Part shown: piece by piece, positions 18,405 to 26,651 of the stretch | Numbering within the stretch: the first letter of the stretch is position 1 | Layout: the number at the start of each line of letters is the position of its first letter | Origin: Ramlibacter sp. | Lineage (GTDB): Bacteria; Pseudomonadota; Gammaproteobacteria; Burkholderiales; Burkholderiaceae_C | Assembly: GCA_029237735.1 (NCBI GenBank) | Contig: JAQZBU010000023.1 | Location: 1 to 35,670 of the forward strand | Reading direction: 5' to 3' | Length of the DNA: 35,670 nt | The notes under the pieces: generated by a model | Database searches by the model: none | What the model saw: the letters and a program-made list of their open reading frames with translations, nothing else | Told to the model about the DNA's origin: nothing | Translations under genes and position numbers: made by a program

Positions 18405-18917
18405 ATGTCCGCTGTCAGGAAAGCCGCCCCGCCAAAAATCGTGGCCAAGGGCGCTCCGGTACCGCCGCCTGCCCGCGTGCTGCGGCGCTTCCGCGTGGTT
18501 TTCAATGCGGTTAAAAACCACTTTCGCGAGGTAGAAAAGAAAGCCGGTGTGGCCGGAGCCCAGCTGTGGGCCTTGAGCGTGGTGCACGACTGTCCTGGCA
18601 TTGGCGTGAGCGACCTGGCCCGCGCCATGGATGTGCACCAGTCCACCGCAAGCAACCTGGTCAGGAGCTTGATCGAGCGAAACATGGTGGAAGTGCGCAA
18701 AGACGCAACCGATCGCCGCACGGTGCAGCTTCACTTGCTGCCCGCAGGCGCCAAGGTGCTGCGGCGCGCACCGGGGCCTTTTGCCGGCGTGCTGCCGGAA
18801 GCGCTGGCGGCCCTGGACGCGCAGACGCTGTCGCGCCTGGACAAGGACCTGGGCACCCTGATCGACGCGCTGGGCGTCGACAAACATGATGCGGGCATTC
18901 CGCTCGGGCAGCCATAG
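18405..18917 (+). CDS. MarR-family transcriptional regulator
   Basis: This is a 170-residue protein with a basic N-terminal tail and a winged-helix core. AGAQLWALSVVHDCPGIGVSDLARAMDVHQSTASNLVRSLIERNMVEVRKDATDRRTVQLHLLPAG shows the recognition helix (QSTASNLVRSL) and the wing with its DRR motif. MarR proteins bind palindromes as dimers and often repress divergent genes. Here the divergent neighbour is the DUF3014-like gene, 91 bp away. A TATGAT box at 18393-18398 lies close to the ATG, so the leader would be very short. Confidence 0.86.
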   Translation: MSAVRKAAPPKIVAKGAPVPPPARVLRRFRVVFNAVKNHFREVEKKAGVAGAQLWALSVVHDCPGIGVSDLARAMDVHQSTASNLVRSLIERNMVEVRKDATDRRTVQLHLLPAGAKVLRRAPGPFAGVLPEALAALDAQTLSRLDKDLGTLIDALGVDKHDAGIPLGQP

Positions 18918-18948
18918 AGCGAAGCTTCGTGGCAGGTCAGAGACCCGT

Positions 18949-21360
18949 TTAGGTCACCGGCGTCAGCTTGGCCACAGACAGGGCCAGCCACTTGATTCCG
19001 TGCCTCGGGAAATTCACCTGGGCGCGCGCATCGTCATCCTTCCCTTCGATGGAGATGACCGTGCCCTCGCCGAACTTGGTGTGGAACACCTTCATCCCCG
19101 CGTGCAGCCCGTGCGCGGGCGCGGCTTTCTGCATGGGCACCGGCGGGCTGGCAAAGCTTTCCTTGCTGAAGCCCGCGCCCGCCCCGGCCCCGCGCGATGT
19201 GGCATAGCCTGCGCCAAAACCGAAGGCCGACCCGCCGAAGCTCTGGTTCTTCGGTGTCAACCACTTGAGCGCACCTTCGGGCAGCTCGTCGAAGAAGCGG
19301 CTCTTGATGTTGTAGCGCGTCTGGCCATGCAGCAGCCGCGTCTGCGCGTGGCTGAGGTACAGGCGTTTGCGAGCGCGCGTGATGGCGACGTACATCAGTC
19401 GGCGCTCTTCCTCCAGCCCTTCGTAATCGTTCATCGAGTTCTCGTGGGGAAAAAGCCCCTCCTCCAGCCCGCTGATAAACACGCAGTCGAACTCCAGGCC
19501 CTTGGCCGAGTGGACGGTCATGAGCTGGATGGCGTCCTGACCCGCCTGGGCCTGGTTGTCGCCGGATTCCAGCGCGGCGTGCGTGAGGAAGGCGGCGAGC
19601 GGGGACAAGGTCTCGCCGGTCTCGGCATCAGGGGGAACATAGTCCGGCGCCGGCTCATTCACCTCCGGCAAACTCGGGTCCAGCCCCTGGCTCGCCGGCG
19701 ATTGACGCAGGATGCCGGGGCCGAGCTCGTCCACGGGCAATGCCACCGCATCGCGACCAAAACCTTCCTGCGTGACAAAGCTCTCCGCGGCGTTGATCAG
19801 TTCTTCCAGGTTCTCGATGCGGTCGGCGCCTTCGCGTTCGCTCTTGTAGTGGTCGATGAGGCCGGATTGCTGCAGCATCAGCTCGATGATCTCGCGCAGG
19901 GTGAGGCCCACCGTCTGCTCGCGCAAGGCGTCCATCTTCGCAACGAACGCCGCCAGGTTCGCGCCGGCCTTTCCGGTCGTGGACTTCACCGCATCGTGCA
20001 GCGAGCAGCCCGCCGCCCGGGCCGCGTCCTGCAATTGTTCGATGCTGCGCGCACCGATGCCGCGCGGCGGAAAGTTGACGATGCGGATGAAGCTGGTGTC
20101 GTCCTGGGGGTTCTCCAGCACGCGCAGATAGGCCAGCGCGTGCTTGATTTCCGCGCGCTCGAAGAAGCGCAGGCCCCCGTAAACGCGGTACGGCACGGCC
20201 GCGTTGAACAGCGCCGTTTCGATCACGCGGCTTTGCGCGTTGCTGCGATACAGCACGGCAATTTCCTTGCGCTCGAACCCGCCGTCCGGCCCGTCACCGC
20301 GCACGAGGTGCCGCATCTCCTCGACCATCCACTGCGCCTCGGCGAGATCGGTGGGCGCCTCGTAGACCCGCACCGGCTCGCCGGGGCCCTGGTCGGTGCG
20401 CAGGTTCTTGCCCAGGCGCGTCTTGTTGTGGCTGATCAGCTCGTTGGCCGAATCGAGGATGTTGCTGTAGCTGCGGTAGTTCTGCTCCAGCTTGATCTGG
20501 TGGCGAACGTGAAACTCCCGCACGAAATCGGCCATGTTGCCCACGCGCGCGCCGCGGAAGGCGTAGATGCTCTGGTCGTCGTCGCCGACGGCGAACACCG
20601 AGTTGGCCTGCGCGCCGGGCACGCCATCGCGTGGCTGCGCGAACATCTTGATCCACGCGTATTGCAGCTTGTTCGTGTCCTGGAACTCGTCGATGAGGAT
20701 GTGGCGGAAGCGCCGCTGGTAGTGGTCGCGGATCGGGTCGTTGTCCCGCAGCAGTTCGTAGCTGCGCAGCATCAGCTCGCCGAAATCGACCACGCCCTCG
20801 CGTTGGCACTGCTCCTCGTACAGCTGGTAGATTTCGACCTTCTTGCGATCTTCCTCGCTGCGCACCTCGACCATGTTGGGTCGCAGGCCGTCTTCCTTGC
20901 AGCCGGAGATGAACCATTGGGTCTGCTTGGCGGGAAAACGCTCGTCGTCCACCTTGTGCTGCTTCATGAGTCGCTTGATGGCCGAGAGCTGGTCTTGCGT
21001 GTCCAGGATCTGGAAGCTCTGCGGCAGGTTCGCGAGCTTGTAATGGGCGCGCAGGAAGCGATTGCACAGGCCGTGGAAAGTGCCGATCCACATTCCGCGC
21101 ACGTTGACGGGCAGCATGGCCTGAAGGCGCGTCATCATCTCCCGCGCCGCCTTGTTGGTGAAGGTCACCGCCATCAAACCGCCCGGCGACACTTGACCGG
21201 TGGACAGCAGCCAGGCGATGCGCGTGGTCAGCACGCGGGTCTTGCCGGAGCCGGCGCCCGCCAGGATGAGCGCGTGCTCATTGGGGAGGGTCACCGCGGC
21301 GCACTGCTCGGGGTTGAGATTGTGTAAGAGCGGGGACGCCGCATCGACTTCTGGGAACAT
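18949..21360 (-). CDS. uvrD: ATP-dependent DNA helicase UvrD/PcrA (superfamily 1)
   Basis: This is a 3'-5' helicase of nucleotide excision and mismatch repair, 803 residues. Motif I is AGAGSGKT (34-41), followed by Ia (VTFTNKAAREM) and II (ILIDEFQDTNKLQ). Next come III (VGDDDQSIYAFRGA), IV (LEQNYRSYSNIL), V (LMTVHSAKGLEFDCVFISGLEEGLFPH) and VI (YVAITRARKRLYL). The C-terminal tail, HTKFGEGTVISIEGKDDDARAQVNF, is the Tudor-like element of UvrD/PcrA that binds RNA polymerase, and favours UvrD over Rep. MFPEVDAASPLLHNLNPEQ at 21360 is the natural start. A further in-frame start at 21408 would overlap the divergent gene. Confidence 0.95.
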   Translation of the reverse strand: MFPEVDAASPLLHNLNPEQCAAVTLPNEHALILAGAGSGKTRVLTTRIAWLLSTGQVSPGGLMAVTFTNKAAREMMTRLQAMLPVNVRGMWIGTFHGLCNRFLRAHYKLANLPQSFQILDTQDQLSAIKRLMKQHKVDDERFPAKQTQWFISGCKEDGLRPNMVEVRSEEDRKKVEIYQLYEEQCQREGVVDFGELMLRSYELLRDNDPIRDHYQRRFRHILIDEFQDTNKLQYAWIKMFAQPRDGVPGAQANSVFAVGDDDQSIYAFRGARVGNMADFVREFHVRHQIKLEQNYRSYSNILDSANELISHNKTRLGKNLRTDQGPGEPVRVYEAPTDLAEAQWMVEEMRHLVRGDGPDGGFERKEIAVLYRSNAQSRVIETALFNAAVPYRVYGGLRFFERAEIKHALAYLRVLENPQDDTSFIRIVNFPPRGIGARSIEQLQDAARAAGCSLHDAVKSTTGKAGANLAAFVAKMDALREQTVGLTLREIIELMLQQSGLIDHYKSEREGADRIENLEELINAAESFVTQEGFGRDAVALPVDELGPGILRQSPASQGLDPSLPEVNEPAPDYVPPDAETGETLSPLAAFLTHAALESGDNQAQAGQDAIQLMTVHSAKGLEFDCVFISGLEEGLFPHENSMNDYEGLEEERRLMYVAITRARKRLYLSHAQTRLLHGQTRYNIKSRFFDELPEGALKWLTPKNQSFGGSAFGFGAGYATSRGAGAGAGFSKESFASPPVPMQKAAPAHGLHAGMKVFHTKFGEGTVISIEGKDDDARAQVNFPRHGIKWLALSVAKLTPVT

Positions 21361-21392
21361 ACGGCATTGTAGGAAGCGATTCGTCCCCACCC

Positions 21393-22085
21393 ATGAACAA
21401 ACAGTCACCAGCCTTGGCAGGGCTGCTCCTGGCGATCGCCGCGGCGGGCGCCCAGGCGCAGGCCTCCTGCGACAGCGACGGCCAGGCGCGGCCGGTGGGC
21501 CTGCTGGAGCGATTTATCAGCGCCGACTGCGAGACCTGCTGGAGCGATGCGGCCACGCGGCGGGCGCGGCGCGGCGAGCTGGCGCTGGACTGGATCACGC
21601 CGGGCAGCAAGGGCGAAGATGCGCCCCTGTCAACGGCCGTGAGCCGTGACAGCCCGGCGCGGCTGCAAGCCCTGAAACGCGCTGCGCCGGCGCGGGCCGA
21701 GGCCGTGCATCGGCGCGCGACCCCTTCCGGCTACGAACTGCGCGTGGCGCATGGGCTCGCCTTCAACGGCTATATCGGCGCCTCCATCGAGCTCAAGCCC
21801 GGCCGCGGCGGGCCGTGGCAGGCGTGGCTGCTGCTGGTCGAGACTCTGCCCGCAGGCACCGAAGGTTCGCCAGTCGAGCGCAACCTGGTGCGTAATGCCC
21901 TTCAGCCCGCCTGGGACAATGCAGAACCGCTATCGAAAGCGCAGCAGAACGGACTCTTTGAATCGCGGCCGATGAACGTTCCCGAGGGTGCGAACCCGAA
22001 GCGGCTGCGCGTGGTGGGCTGGGTGGAAGACGCACGCGGCCGCGTCGTCGCGGCGGCGCAGAGCCGCTGCCGCCAGCCGCGTTGA
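21393..22085 (+). CDS. Hypothetical secreted protein
   Basis: This is a 230-residue protein with a signal peptide (NKQSPALAGLLLAIAAAGAQAQA, cut near residue 23). The mature part has a Cys pair in SADCETCWSD, reminiscent of thioredoxin-like CxxC sites, and another near the C-terminus (SRCRQPR). Other visible blocks are ELALDWITPGSKGEDAPLS, GLAFNGYIGASIEL and WLLLVETLPAG. No family is recognised with confidence. It diverges from uvrD with only 32 bp between start codons, so the promoters must overlap or lie within the genes. Confidence 0.72.
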   Translation: MNKQSPALAGLLLAIAAAGAQAQASCDSDGQARPVGLLERFISADCETCWSDAATRRARRGELALDWITPGSKGEDAPLSTAVSRDSPARLQALKRAAPARAEAVHRRATPSGYELRVAHGLAFNGYIGASIELKPGRGGPWQAWLLLVETLPAGTEGSPVERNLVRNALQPAWDNAEPLSKAQQNGLFESRPMNVPEGANPKRLRVVGWVEDARGRVVAAAQSRCRQPR

Positions 22086-22110
22086 GCCGGCGGCGAAAAG
22101 CCGGGTTACA

Positions 22111-22656
22111 TCAACGGCCTTTGCGTGTCTTGGGCCGCGCGAGGCTTTCCAGCGCCTTGAGCGCCGTCCCTTCTTCTTCCGCATCCAGGAAGTTGGTGCT
22201 TCGTATTCGCAACCGAACAGTCGGAAGCGAAACGATGCCTGCCTTCAGCCCGGCGCTGACCCAGCGCAAGTCGCGCGGCTCGCCGCGCGCCAGCTTGGAG
22301 ACGGCGGCATCGTTCGGCTCGAGAAAACTGGCCACCAGGTGCTCGCGCGTCAGCCTGATCAGCCTTTGCTCCCAGCCGTCGGGCAAGGTAGGCAACTTTG
22401 GCGACACGGGGTCCAGGTAGATGCCATGCGCGCGGTGGTAGGCGCTGCCTTCGCCCAGCGCCGCTTGCAGGTCGAATATTCGGGCAGGGTCGGATTGGGT
22501 GTAGCAGTCCGCGTCGATCGACACCGTCATGTCGGCGGGAATAGCGGCCACCTCGGCCAACCCAAGAACCGAGAGGCTGCCCACAACCACATACTCGCCA
22601 TGGCCGCACAACCCGTGCGCCGCGCGCAGCAGGTCGAACAGTGCGTCCAGGTTCAT
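22111..22656 (-). CDS. DUF6036-like nucleotidyltransferase-fold protein
   Basis: The ATG at 22656 overlaps the upstream gene by 4 bp (ATGA) and gives 181 residues. The pattern MNLDALFDLLRAAHGLCG, EYVVVGSLSVLG, ADMTVSIDADCYTQSDP, LGEGSAYHRAHGIYLDPVSP, LPDGWEQRLIRL and DAAVSKLARGEPRDLRWV matches DUF6036. That family is related to AbiEii-type and minimal nucleotidyltransferases. The GS...D.D residues resemble the catalytic motif of the superfamily. Coupled to a Phd-like gene, it may be the toxin or effector half of a two-gene module. Activity is not demonstrated. Confidence 0.75.
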   Translation of the reverse strand: MNLDALFDLLRAAHGLCGHGEYVVVGSLSVLGLAEVAAIPADMTVSIDADCYTQSDPARIFDLQAALGEGSAYHRAHGIYLDPVSPKLPTLPDGWEQRLIRLTREHLVASFLEPNDAAVSKLARGEPRDLRWVSAGLKAGIVSLPTVRLRIRSTNFLDAEEEGTALKALESLARPKTRKGR

Positions 22657-23117
22657 TTGCCGCCCGTCAAGCCGGCTGCGGCGAATGGAGAGTTCTGGCG
22701 CATGGCGCGGCCCCACCCCTGCGCATCGGAGCACATGCGCTGGACCAGTTGCTTGACCGGCAGCTTTAGCCATGCCCGCCAGCGCGCGATGTAGTCGGCG
22801 CTGCAGAGCTGCATATCCTCCCAGCGATCGATTTCCCGCCGCGCCGCCTCGATGTGCCTGCGCAGCTGCGCCGGCTCCGTGCAGAGCAGCTCAATCCCCA
22901 ATTGCTGGTGCGCCATCAGCCGATTGAGTTCGACTTGCTGCTGCGCGGCGCGGGCGGCGCGGCGCTCATCCAGTGCGCCATGCTGCGACAGCCAGTGAGG
23001 CGGCACGAGGGCTGCGACGAGCTTGCGGTGACGTTCGACCCCGACCGGGCCCTGCGCAGCCCTGGCCAGAACTTCCCCGAAGTTCTGTTTTACGTGCGAA
23101 GCGGTGACCGTGTCCAT
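22653..23117 (-). CDS. Phd/YefM-like antitoxin-type protein with helical C-terminal region
   Basis: The ATG at 23117 gives 154 residues starting MDTVTASHVKQNFGEVLARAAQGPVGVERHRKLVAALVP. This is the typical Phd/YefM N-terminal DNA-binding and dimerisation fold. A TTG at 23135 also lies in frame, but inside the promoter. After about residue 50 comes an Ala/Gln/Arg-rich helical stretch (RRAARAAQQQVELNRLMAHQQLG, RRHIEAARREIDRWEDMQL) and a WRAWLKLPVKQLVQRM tail, longer than most Phd proteins. It is likely an autorepressor and partner of the overlapping nucleotidyltransferase-like gene. Confidence 0.78.
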   Translation of the reverse strand: MDTVTASHVKQNFGEVLARAAQGPVGVERHRKLVAALVPPHWLSQHGALDERRAARAAQQQVELNRLMAHQQLGIELLCTEPAQLRRHIEAARREIDRWEDMQLCSADYIARWRAWLKLPVKQLVQRMCSDAQGWGRAMRQNSPFAAAGLTGGK

Positions 23118-23124
23118 CCAGCCG

Positions 23125-23159
23125 ATTTTAGACAATATTCATGTTTTGGACAATATTCA
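23125..23159 (-). promoter_or_regulatory. Promoter with direct-repeat operator for the Phd-like/nucleotidyltransferase pair
   Basis: On the minus strand, TTGTCC (23153-23148) and TAAAAT (23130-23125) are separated by exactly 17 bp, a good sigma-70 pair. Two copies of TGAATATTGTCYAAAA (23159-23144 and 23141-23126) differ at one base, are spaced 18 bp apart and cover both boxes. This suggests a two-site operator bound by the Phd-like protein. The expected transcription start falls at about 23118, next to the ATG at 23117, so the mRNA may be leaderless. Confidence 0.68.
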
Positions 23160-23236
23160 GGGTCCAGACGAGCTGCGTTATGAGGGCTATTGCTGCGCAG
23201 CCATGTAGTCCAGCCACCAGCAGGTAAAATCAAGCA

Positions 23237-23262
23237 CCGGGCCCAAGCATTTTGCGGCCCGG
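23237..23262 (+). promoter_or_regulatory. Hairpin in the guaC leader
   Basis: CCGGGCC and GGCCCGG form a perfect 7-bp stem around a 12-base loop, about 86 bp upstream of guaC. A TAAAAT box at 23225-23230 could be the -10 of the guaC promoter, though its -35 is weak. I see no known purine-riboswitch core, so this is only a structure in the leader. Confidence 0.35.
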
Positions 23263-23347
23263 TTTGCGTTTCTGGCTTTCGCCTGAAACCGCCGGTCCCG
23301 CAGTCCAAGCGCTCACCTGTTCGACAAACAGCTTTCTGGAGCTTGGT

Positions 23348-24325
23348 ATGGAAATCTTCGATTACGACAAAGTCTTGCTGCTGCCGCGCAAATGCCGCGT
23401 GGAAAGCCGCTCCGAGTGCGACACCGGCGTGGAGCTGGGCGGGCGCACTTTCCGCATCCCGGTGGTGCCGGCCAACATGAAAACGGTGGTGGACGAAAAA
23501 ATCTGCCTGTGGCTGGCGCAGAACGACTACTTCTACGTGATGCATCGCTTCGACCTGGACAACGTCAAGTTCGTGCGCGAGATGAAGGCCAAGGGTGTGT
23601 ACGCGTCCATTTCGCTCGGCGTTAAGCAGGCCGACTACGAAGTGGTGGACCAGCTCGCCGCGCAGGGCCTGGTGCCGGAGTACATCACCATCGACATCGC
23701 CCATGGGCACGCCGACACCGTAAAGAACATGATCGCGCACCTGAAGGAGAAGCTGCCGACGGCGTTCGTGATCGCCGGCAACGTCGCCACTCCCGAGGCG
23801 ATCATCGATCTTGAAAATTGGGGCGCCGACGCGACGAAGGTCGGCGTCGGCCCCGGCAAGGTCTGCATCACGCGCATGAAAACGGGCTTCGGCACCGGCG
23901 GCTGGCAGCTCTCGGCCATGAAGTGGTGCGCGCGCGTCGCGACGAAACCGATCATCGCCGACGGCGGCATCCGCGAGCACGGCGACATCGCCAAGAGCGT
24001 GCGCTTCGGCGCGACGATGGTGATGATCGGCTCCCTGCTGGCCGGTCACGAAGAATCGCCGGGCCAGACGGTCGACGAGGGCGGCAAGCTGTACAAGGAG
24101 TACTACGGCAGCGCGTCGGACTTCAACAAGGGCGAATACAAGCACGTGGAGGGCAAGCGCATCCTCGAGCCCGTCAAGGGGCGACTGGCCGACACCCTGC
24201 GCGAGATGCAGGAAGACATCCAGAGTTCCATCAGCTACGCCGGCGGCAAGAAGCTGATGGACATCCGCAAGGTGAACTACGTGATCCTGGGCGGCGACAA
24301 CGCCGGCGAACACCTGCTGATGTAG
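23348..24325 (+). CDS. guaC: GMP reductase
   Basis: It converts GMP to IMP with NADPH (EC 1.7.1.7), returning guanine nucleotides to the common purine pool. The 325-residue product starts at the ATG at 23348 with a CTGGAG site; the longer frame upstream has no support. It is an IMPDH/GMPR-type TIM barrel with [40 protein letters not shown] and [17 protein letters not shown]. The nucleophile is Cys173. [36 protein letters not shown] follows. It lacks the CBS pair of IMP dehydrogenase and, as in the shorter GuaC branch, ends at [11 protein letters not shown]. Confidence 0.93.
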   Translation: MEIFDYDKVLLLPRKCRVESRSECDTGVELGGRTFRIPVVPANMKTVVDEKICLWLAQNDYFYVMHRFDLDNVKFVREMKAKGVYASISLGVKQADYEVVDQLAAQGLVPEYITIDIAHGHADTVKNMIAHLKEKLPTAFVIAGNVATPEAIIDLENWGADATKVGVGPGKVCITRMKTGFGTGGWQLSAMKWCARVATKPIIADGGIREHGDIAKSVRFGATMVMIGSLLAGHEESPGQTVDEGGKLYKEYYGSASDFNKGEYKHVEGKRILEPVKGRLADTLREMQEDIQSSISYAGGKKLMDIRKVNYVILGGDNAGEHLLM

Positions 24326-24332
24326 CGCGCCT

Positions 24333-25655
24333 TCAATCGGCGAACATCAGCGCCGGCACCGTCTCCCCGAAGGCCCGCCCGTCGGTCGACGAACGCGCCA
24401 GCGCGGCACTGAGTGGCGGCTGGGCGCTGCACCGCCCGTTGGCGATGTACTCCAGCGCGGCGCGGGTGCGGCCTTCCTGCGGGTCTCCCAGCTGGCGGTC
24501 CAGGTCGTCGGGTACGAGGCAATCGGGCTCGAAGCCGGCGGTGTAGCCGCCCACTCCAGCGCCATTGACGGTTTCGAACTGCACCGCGCTGTAGGTCGTG
24601 CCGCAGGCACTGCGCGGGCCAGACCCGAACGGCTTGCCGTAGGTCGTCTCACCGATCAACACCACCTGCATGAAGGGCCGCAGCCCGTTGATCAACAGCT
24701 CACTGGCGGAAGCCGTGGCGCCGGAGGTGATCACGAAGACCCGGCTCAGACCCTCCATCGGGGGGGTGAACCGGGTCTGGGCGGTGCTGAAGGGATAGTC
24801 GAGGTTCCGCTCCGCCAGATTCGCGTTGTAGCGCAGGCTCGTGAATATCTGGCCGTCGGTACGCGAACCGCTGATCATGCTGGCCAGGTCACGGGACGTG
24901 GCCACGCTGCCGCCGCCGTTGTATCGCAAATCGAGGATGACTTCACTCACGCCGCTCGCGGCGAAACGTGAAAACGTAAGGGCCAGCTCCCAGAGGTTGT
25001 AGCCGACAAACTGCTGGTAAGCCATGTACGCCACTTTGACGGGGACTTCGCCGCGCGTGGATTCGAAAGTCGCCGTCGCGGCAATGGGGCTGAGGTCGAA
25101 CCATTCCGAGCGAACCTTCAACTCGCTTTGCGCGCCGGCAGCGTCTCGCAGCACGAACGTGCGCTCCACCCCGGAAGTCGTCACGGCCGGAAGCTGGCCG
25201 GCCACGACCTGCTCTGGCGAGAACCCGTCTATCGACAGGACTGTATCGCCGCGTCGCAAGCCGGCGCGGGCCACCGGGCTCGCCGGCTCGACATTGCGCA
25301 CGCGCAACGCAGTGTGCGAGGAGTCTGCCCAGACCACGCTGTAGCCATAGCCCACGCGTCGGCCAGCCGTGAAGACCTGGTTGTAGGTGTCGGTGGGCTG
25401 GCTGAAGCTGTAACGATCGAGCGGCCTGTAAAGCATCGACTGGAAATACGCGTCGAGGTTGCCGGCGCCGTCATCCGGTGCAGAGAGCTGGGAGTGCCAG
25501 TAGTATTGCTGCCCCATGAAGGCACGCAGGTTCTCTCGCTGGTCGGCAACGGCACAGGATGCCGGCTGCGCGGGCACCTCCGGCGCCGGCTCCCCGCCTC
25601 CTCCTCCGCAAGCCTGGATCAACAGGCACAGGCCCGCCAGGTACAACCACTTCAT
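24333..25655 (-). CDS. S41-family peptidase lipoprotein with PDZ domain
   Basis: A GAGGAA site overlapping the previous stop fixes the ATG at 25655 (440 residues). The lipobox LLIQAC (Cys16) predicts anchoring to the membrane, followed by a GGGGG linker. A PDZ-like domain spans about 98-185 (GYGYSVVWADSSHTALRVRN, AGLRRGDTVLSIDG). The S41 catalytic domain has EVILDLRYNGGGSVATSRDLA and SGATASASEL with the nucleophile Ser316. The general base Lys341 is in TTYGKPFG, matching the Ser-Lys dyad of CtpA/Tsp enzymes. The substrate is unknown. It lies 10 bp downstream of the hydrolase gene, so the two are co-transcribed. Confidence 0.88.
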   Translation of the reverse strand: MKWLYLAGLCLLIQACGGGGGEPAPEVPAQPASCAVADQRENLRAFMGQQYYWHSQLSAPDDGAGNLDAYFQSMLYRPLDRYSFSQPTDTYNQVFTAGRRVGYGYSVVWADSSHTALRVRNVEPASPVARAGLRRGDTVLSIDGFSPEQVVAGQLPAVTTSGVERTFVLRDAAGAQSELKVRSEWFDLSPIAATATFESTRGEVPVKVAYMAYQQFVGYNLWELALTFSRFAASGVSEVILDLRYNGGGSVATSRDLASMISGSRTDGQIFTSLRYNANLAERNLDYPFSTAQTRFTPPMEGLSRVFVITSGATASASELLINGLRPFMQVVLIGETTYGKPFGSGPRSACGTTYSAVQFETVNGAGVGGYTAGFEPDCLVPDDLDRQLGDPQEGRTRAALEYIANGRCSAQPPLSAALARSSTDGRAFGETVPALMFAD

Positions 25656-25665
25656 GAAAAATTCC

Positions 25666-26520
25666 TCAAACTCGCAAAAGCTGCAGGGCAAGCCCGTTCA
25701 GACGCTGTCCGCGTTCCACCAGTGACTCGAGCACGGAGAAATGGTTCAACCCCGGTAAGGTTTCGCACACCGGCACGCGCTCGTCGCCCCACGCTTCGCG
25801 GATAAGTCGGTTCTGCCGGAAGAACTCCTCACTTTCGTCGCCGCCGGCCACCGTGTAGAGCGTGCCCTGGGCGGGCGGTGGAAGCCGGGCGGGGCTGGCC
25901 TGCCGCACTTGCGCGGGCGTGAGATGCAGCGACGGCTGCAGGAAAGGCGTGTGCATGATGGGTTCGAGGTCATGCAGCCCCGAGATCGCGAGCGCGCCCT
26001 TCACCAGGTCCGCGGGCAAACCTGCGGCATGAACAGGCCACAGGCAGGCGAGCATCATCGCCGCCAGATGCCCCCCGGCCGAGTGGCCCGCGACCGTAAT
26101 ACGGTTCGGGTTGCCGCCATGCCGGGCGATATTGCGCCACGTCCAGGCCAGCGCCTTGACCATCTGCATCGTGATCTCCGGAACGGTGACCGCGGGGCAC
26201 AGCGCGTAGTTCGGGATCACCACGCAAACACCCTCGCGCGTGAACGGGGGCGCGATGAAGGAGTGGTCGCGCTTGTCGAGGGCCCGCCAGTAACCGCCGT
26301 GGATGAAGAACAGGACCGGCGCGTCGGCCTGCGACGCGGGAAAGATGTCCAGGTGCTCGTTGGGCCCGCCGCCATAACGCACGTCGAGCTCGCGCGGCTG
26401 CGTGCGCATCGCCTCGGCGGAATCAGCAGCCCAACGTCGCAGGTGGTCGGCGTAGGCAGGCACCAGTTCCCGGTTGTTGTACATGCTGTCCAGCCAGGCG
26501 CCGTCGTATTTCTTGCTCAT
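25666..26520 (-). CDS. Alpha/beta hydrolase (HSL/kynurenine formamidase-like)
   Basis: The ATG at 26520 (MSKKYDGAWLDSMYNNRELV) gives 284 residues. A longer upstream frame would run into the promoter region. Visible features are the oxyanion-hole HGG (FFIHGGYWRA, 74-76), the nucleophile elbow GHSAGG (Ser147), a likely Asp228 in AGGDESEEF and His260 in GLNHFS. The N-terminal YNNR and this triad resemble kynurenine formamidase-type esterases, but tryptophan genes are absent, so the substrate is open. Divergent from gntR, it shares the operator region at 26618. Confidence 0.86.
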   Translation of the reverse strand: MSKKYDGAWLDSMYNNRELVPAYADHLRRWAADSAEAMRTQPRELDVRYGGGPNEHLDIFPASQADAPVLFFIHGGYWRALDKRDHSFIAPPFTREGVCVVIPNYALCPAVTVPEITMQMVKALAWTWRNIARHGGNPNRITVAGHSAGGHLAAMMLACLWPVHAAGLPADLVKGALAISGLHDLEPIMHTPFLQPSLHLTPAQVRQASPARLPPPAQGTLYTVAGGDESEEFFRQNRLIREAWGDERVPVCETLPGLNHFSVLESLVERGQRLNGLALQLLRV

Positions 26521-26591
26521 CGTTGAATTTTCCTTGTCAGGCGCGAATCTTGGCATATGGACGCGGGCCCCCGCCTTTCGTCGGCCGCCGC

Positions 26592-26629
26592 TTGTGTAAG
26601 CGCCATCGGAAGCGTATTCTGTATACAGA
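26592..26629 (+). promoter_or_regulatory. gntR promoter with overlapping 12-bp operator palindrome
   Basis: TTGTGT (26592-26597) and TATTCT (26615-26620) are 17 bp apart and point to gntR. TCTGTATACAGA (26618-26629) is a perfect palindrome overlapping the -10 box and the expected start. Its TGTATACA core is typical of GntR/FCD operators, which suggests autoregulation and control of the divergent hydrolase gene. Confidence 0.6.
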
Positions 26630-26651
26630 GTTCTGTCCCCCCATCCCATCC

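Noticed and set aside
18886..21327. Plus-strand frame of 813 codons opposite uvrD
   Set aside because: Antisense shadow; uvrD helicase motifs are complete on the minus strand.
23115..23135. TTG at 23135 as the start of the Phd-like gene
   Set aside because: It lies between the -35 and -10 boxes; the ATG at 23117 matches the family start.
23161..23347. Riboswitch in the guaC leader
   Set aside because: Only one simple hairpin is visible and no known purine or other riboswitch core could be traced.
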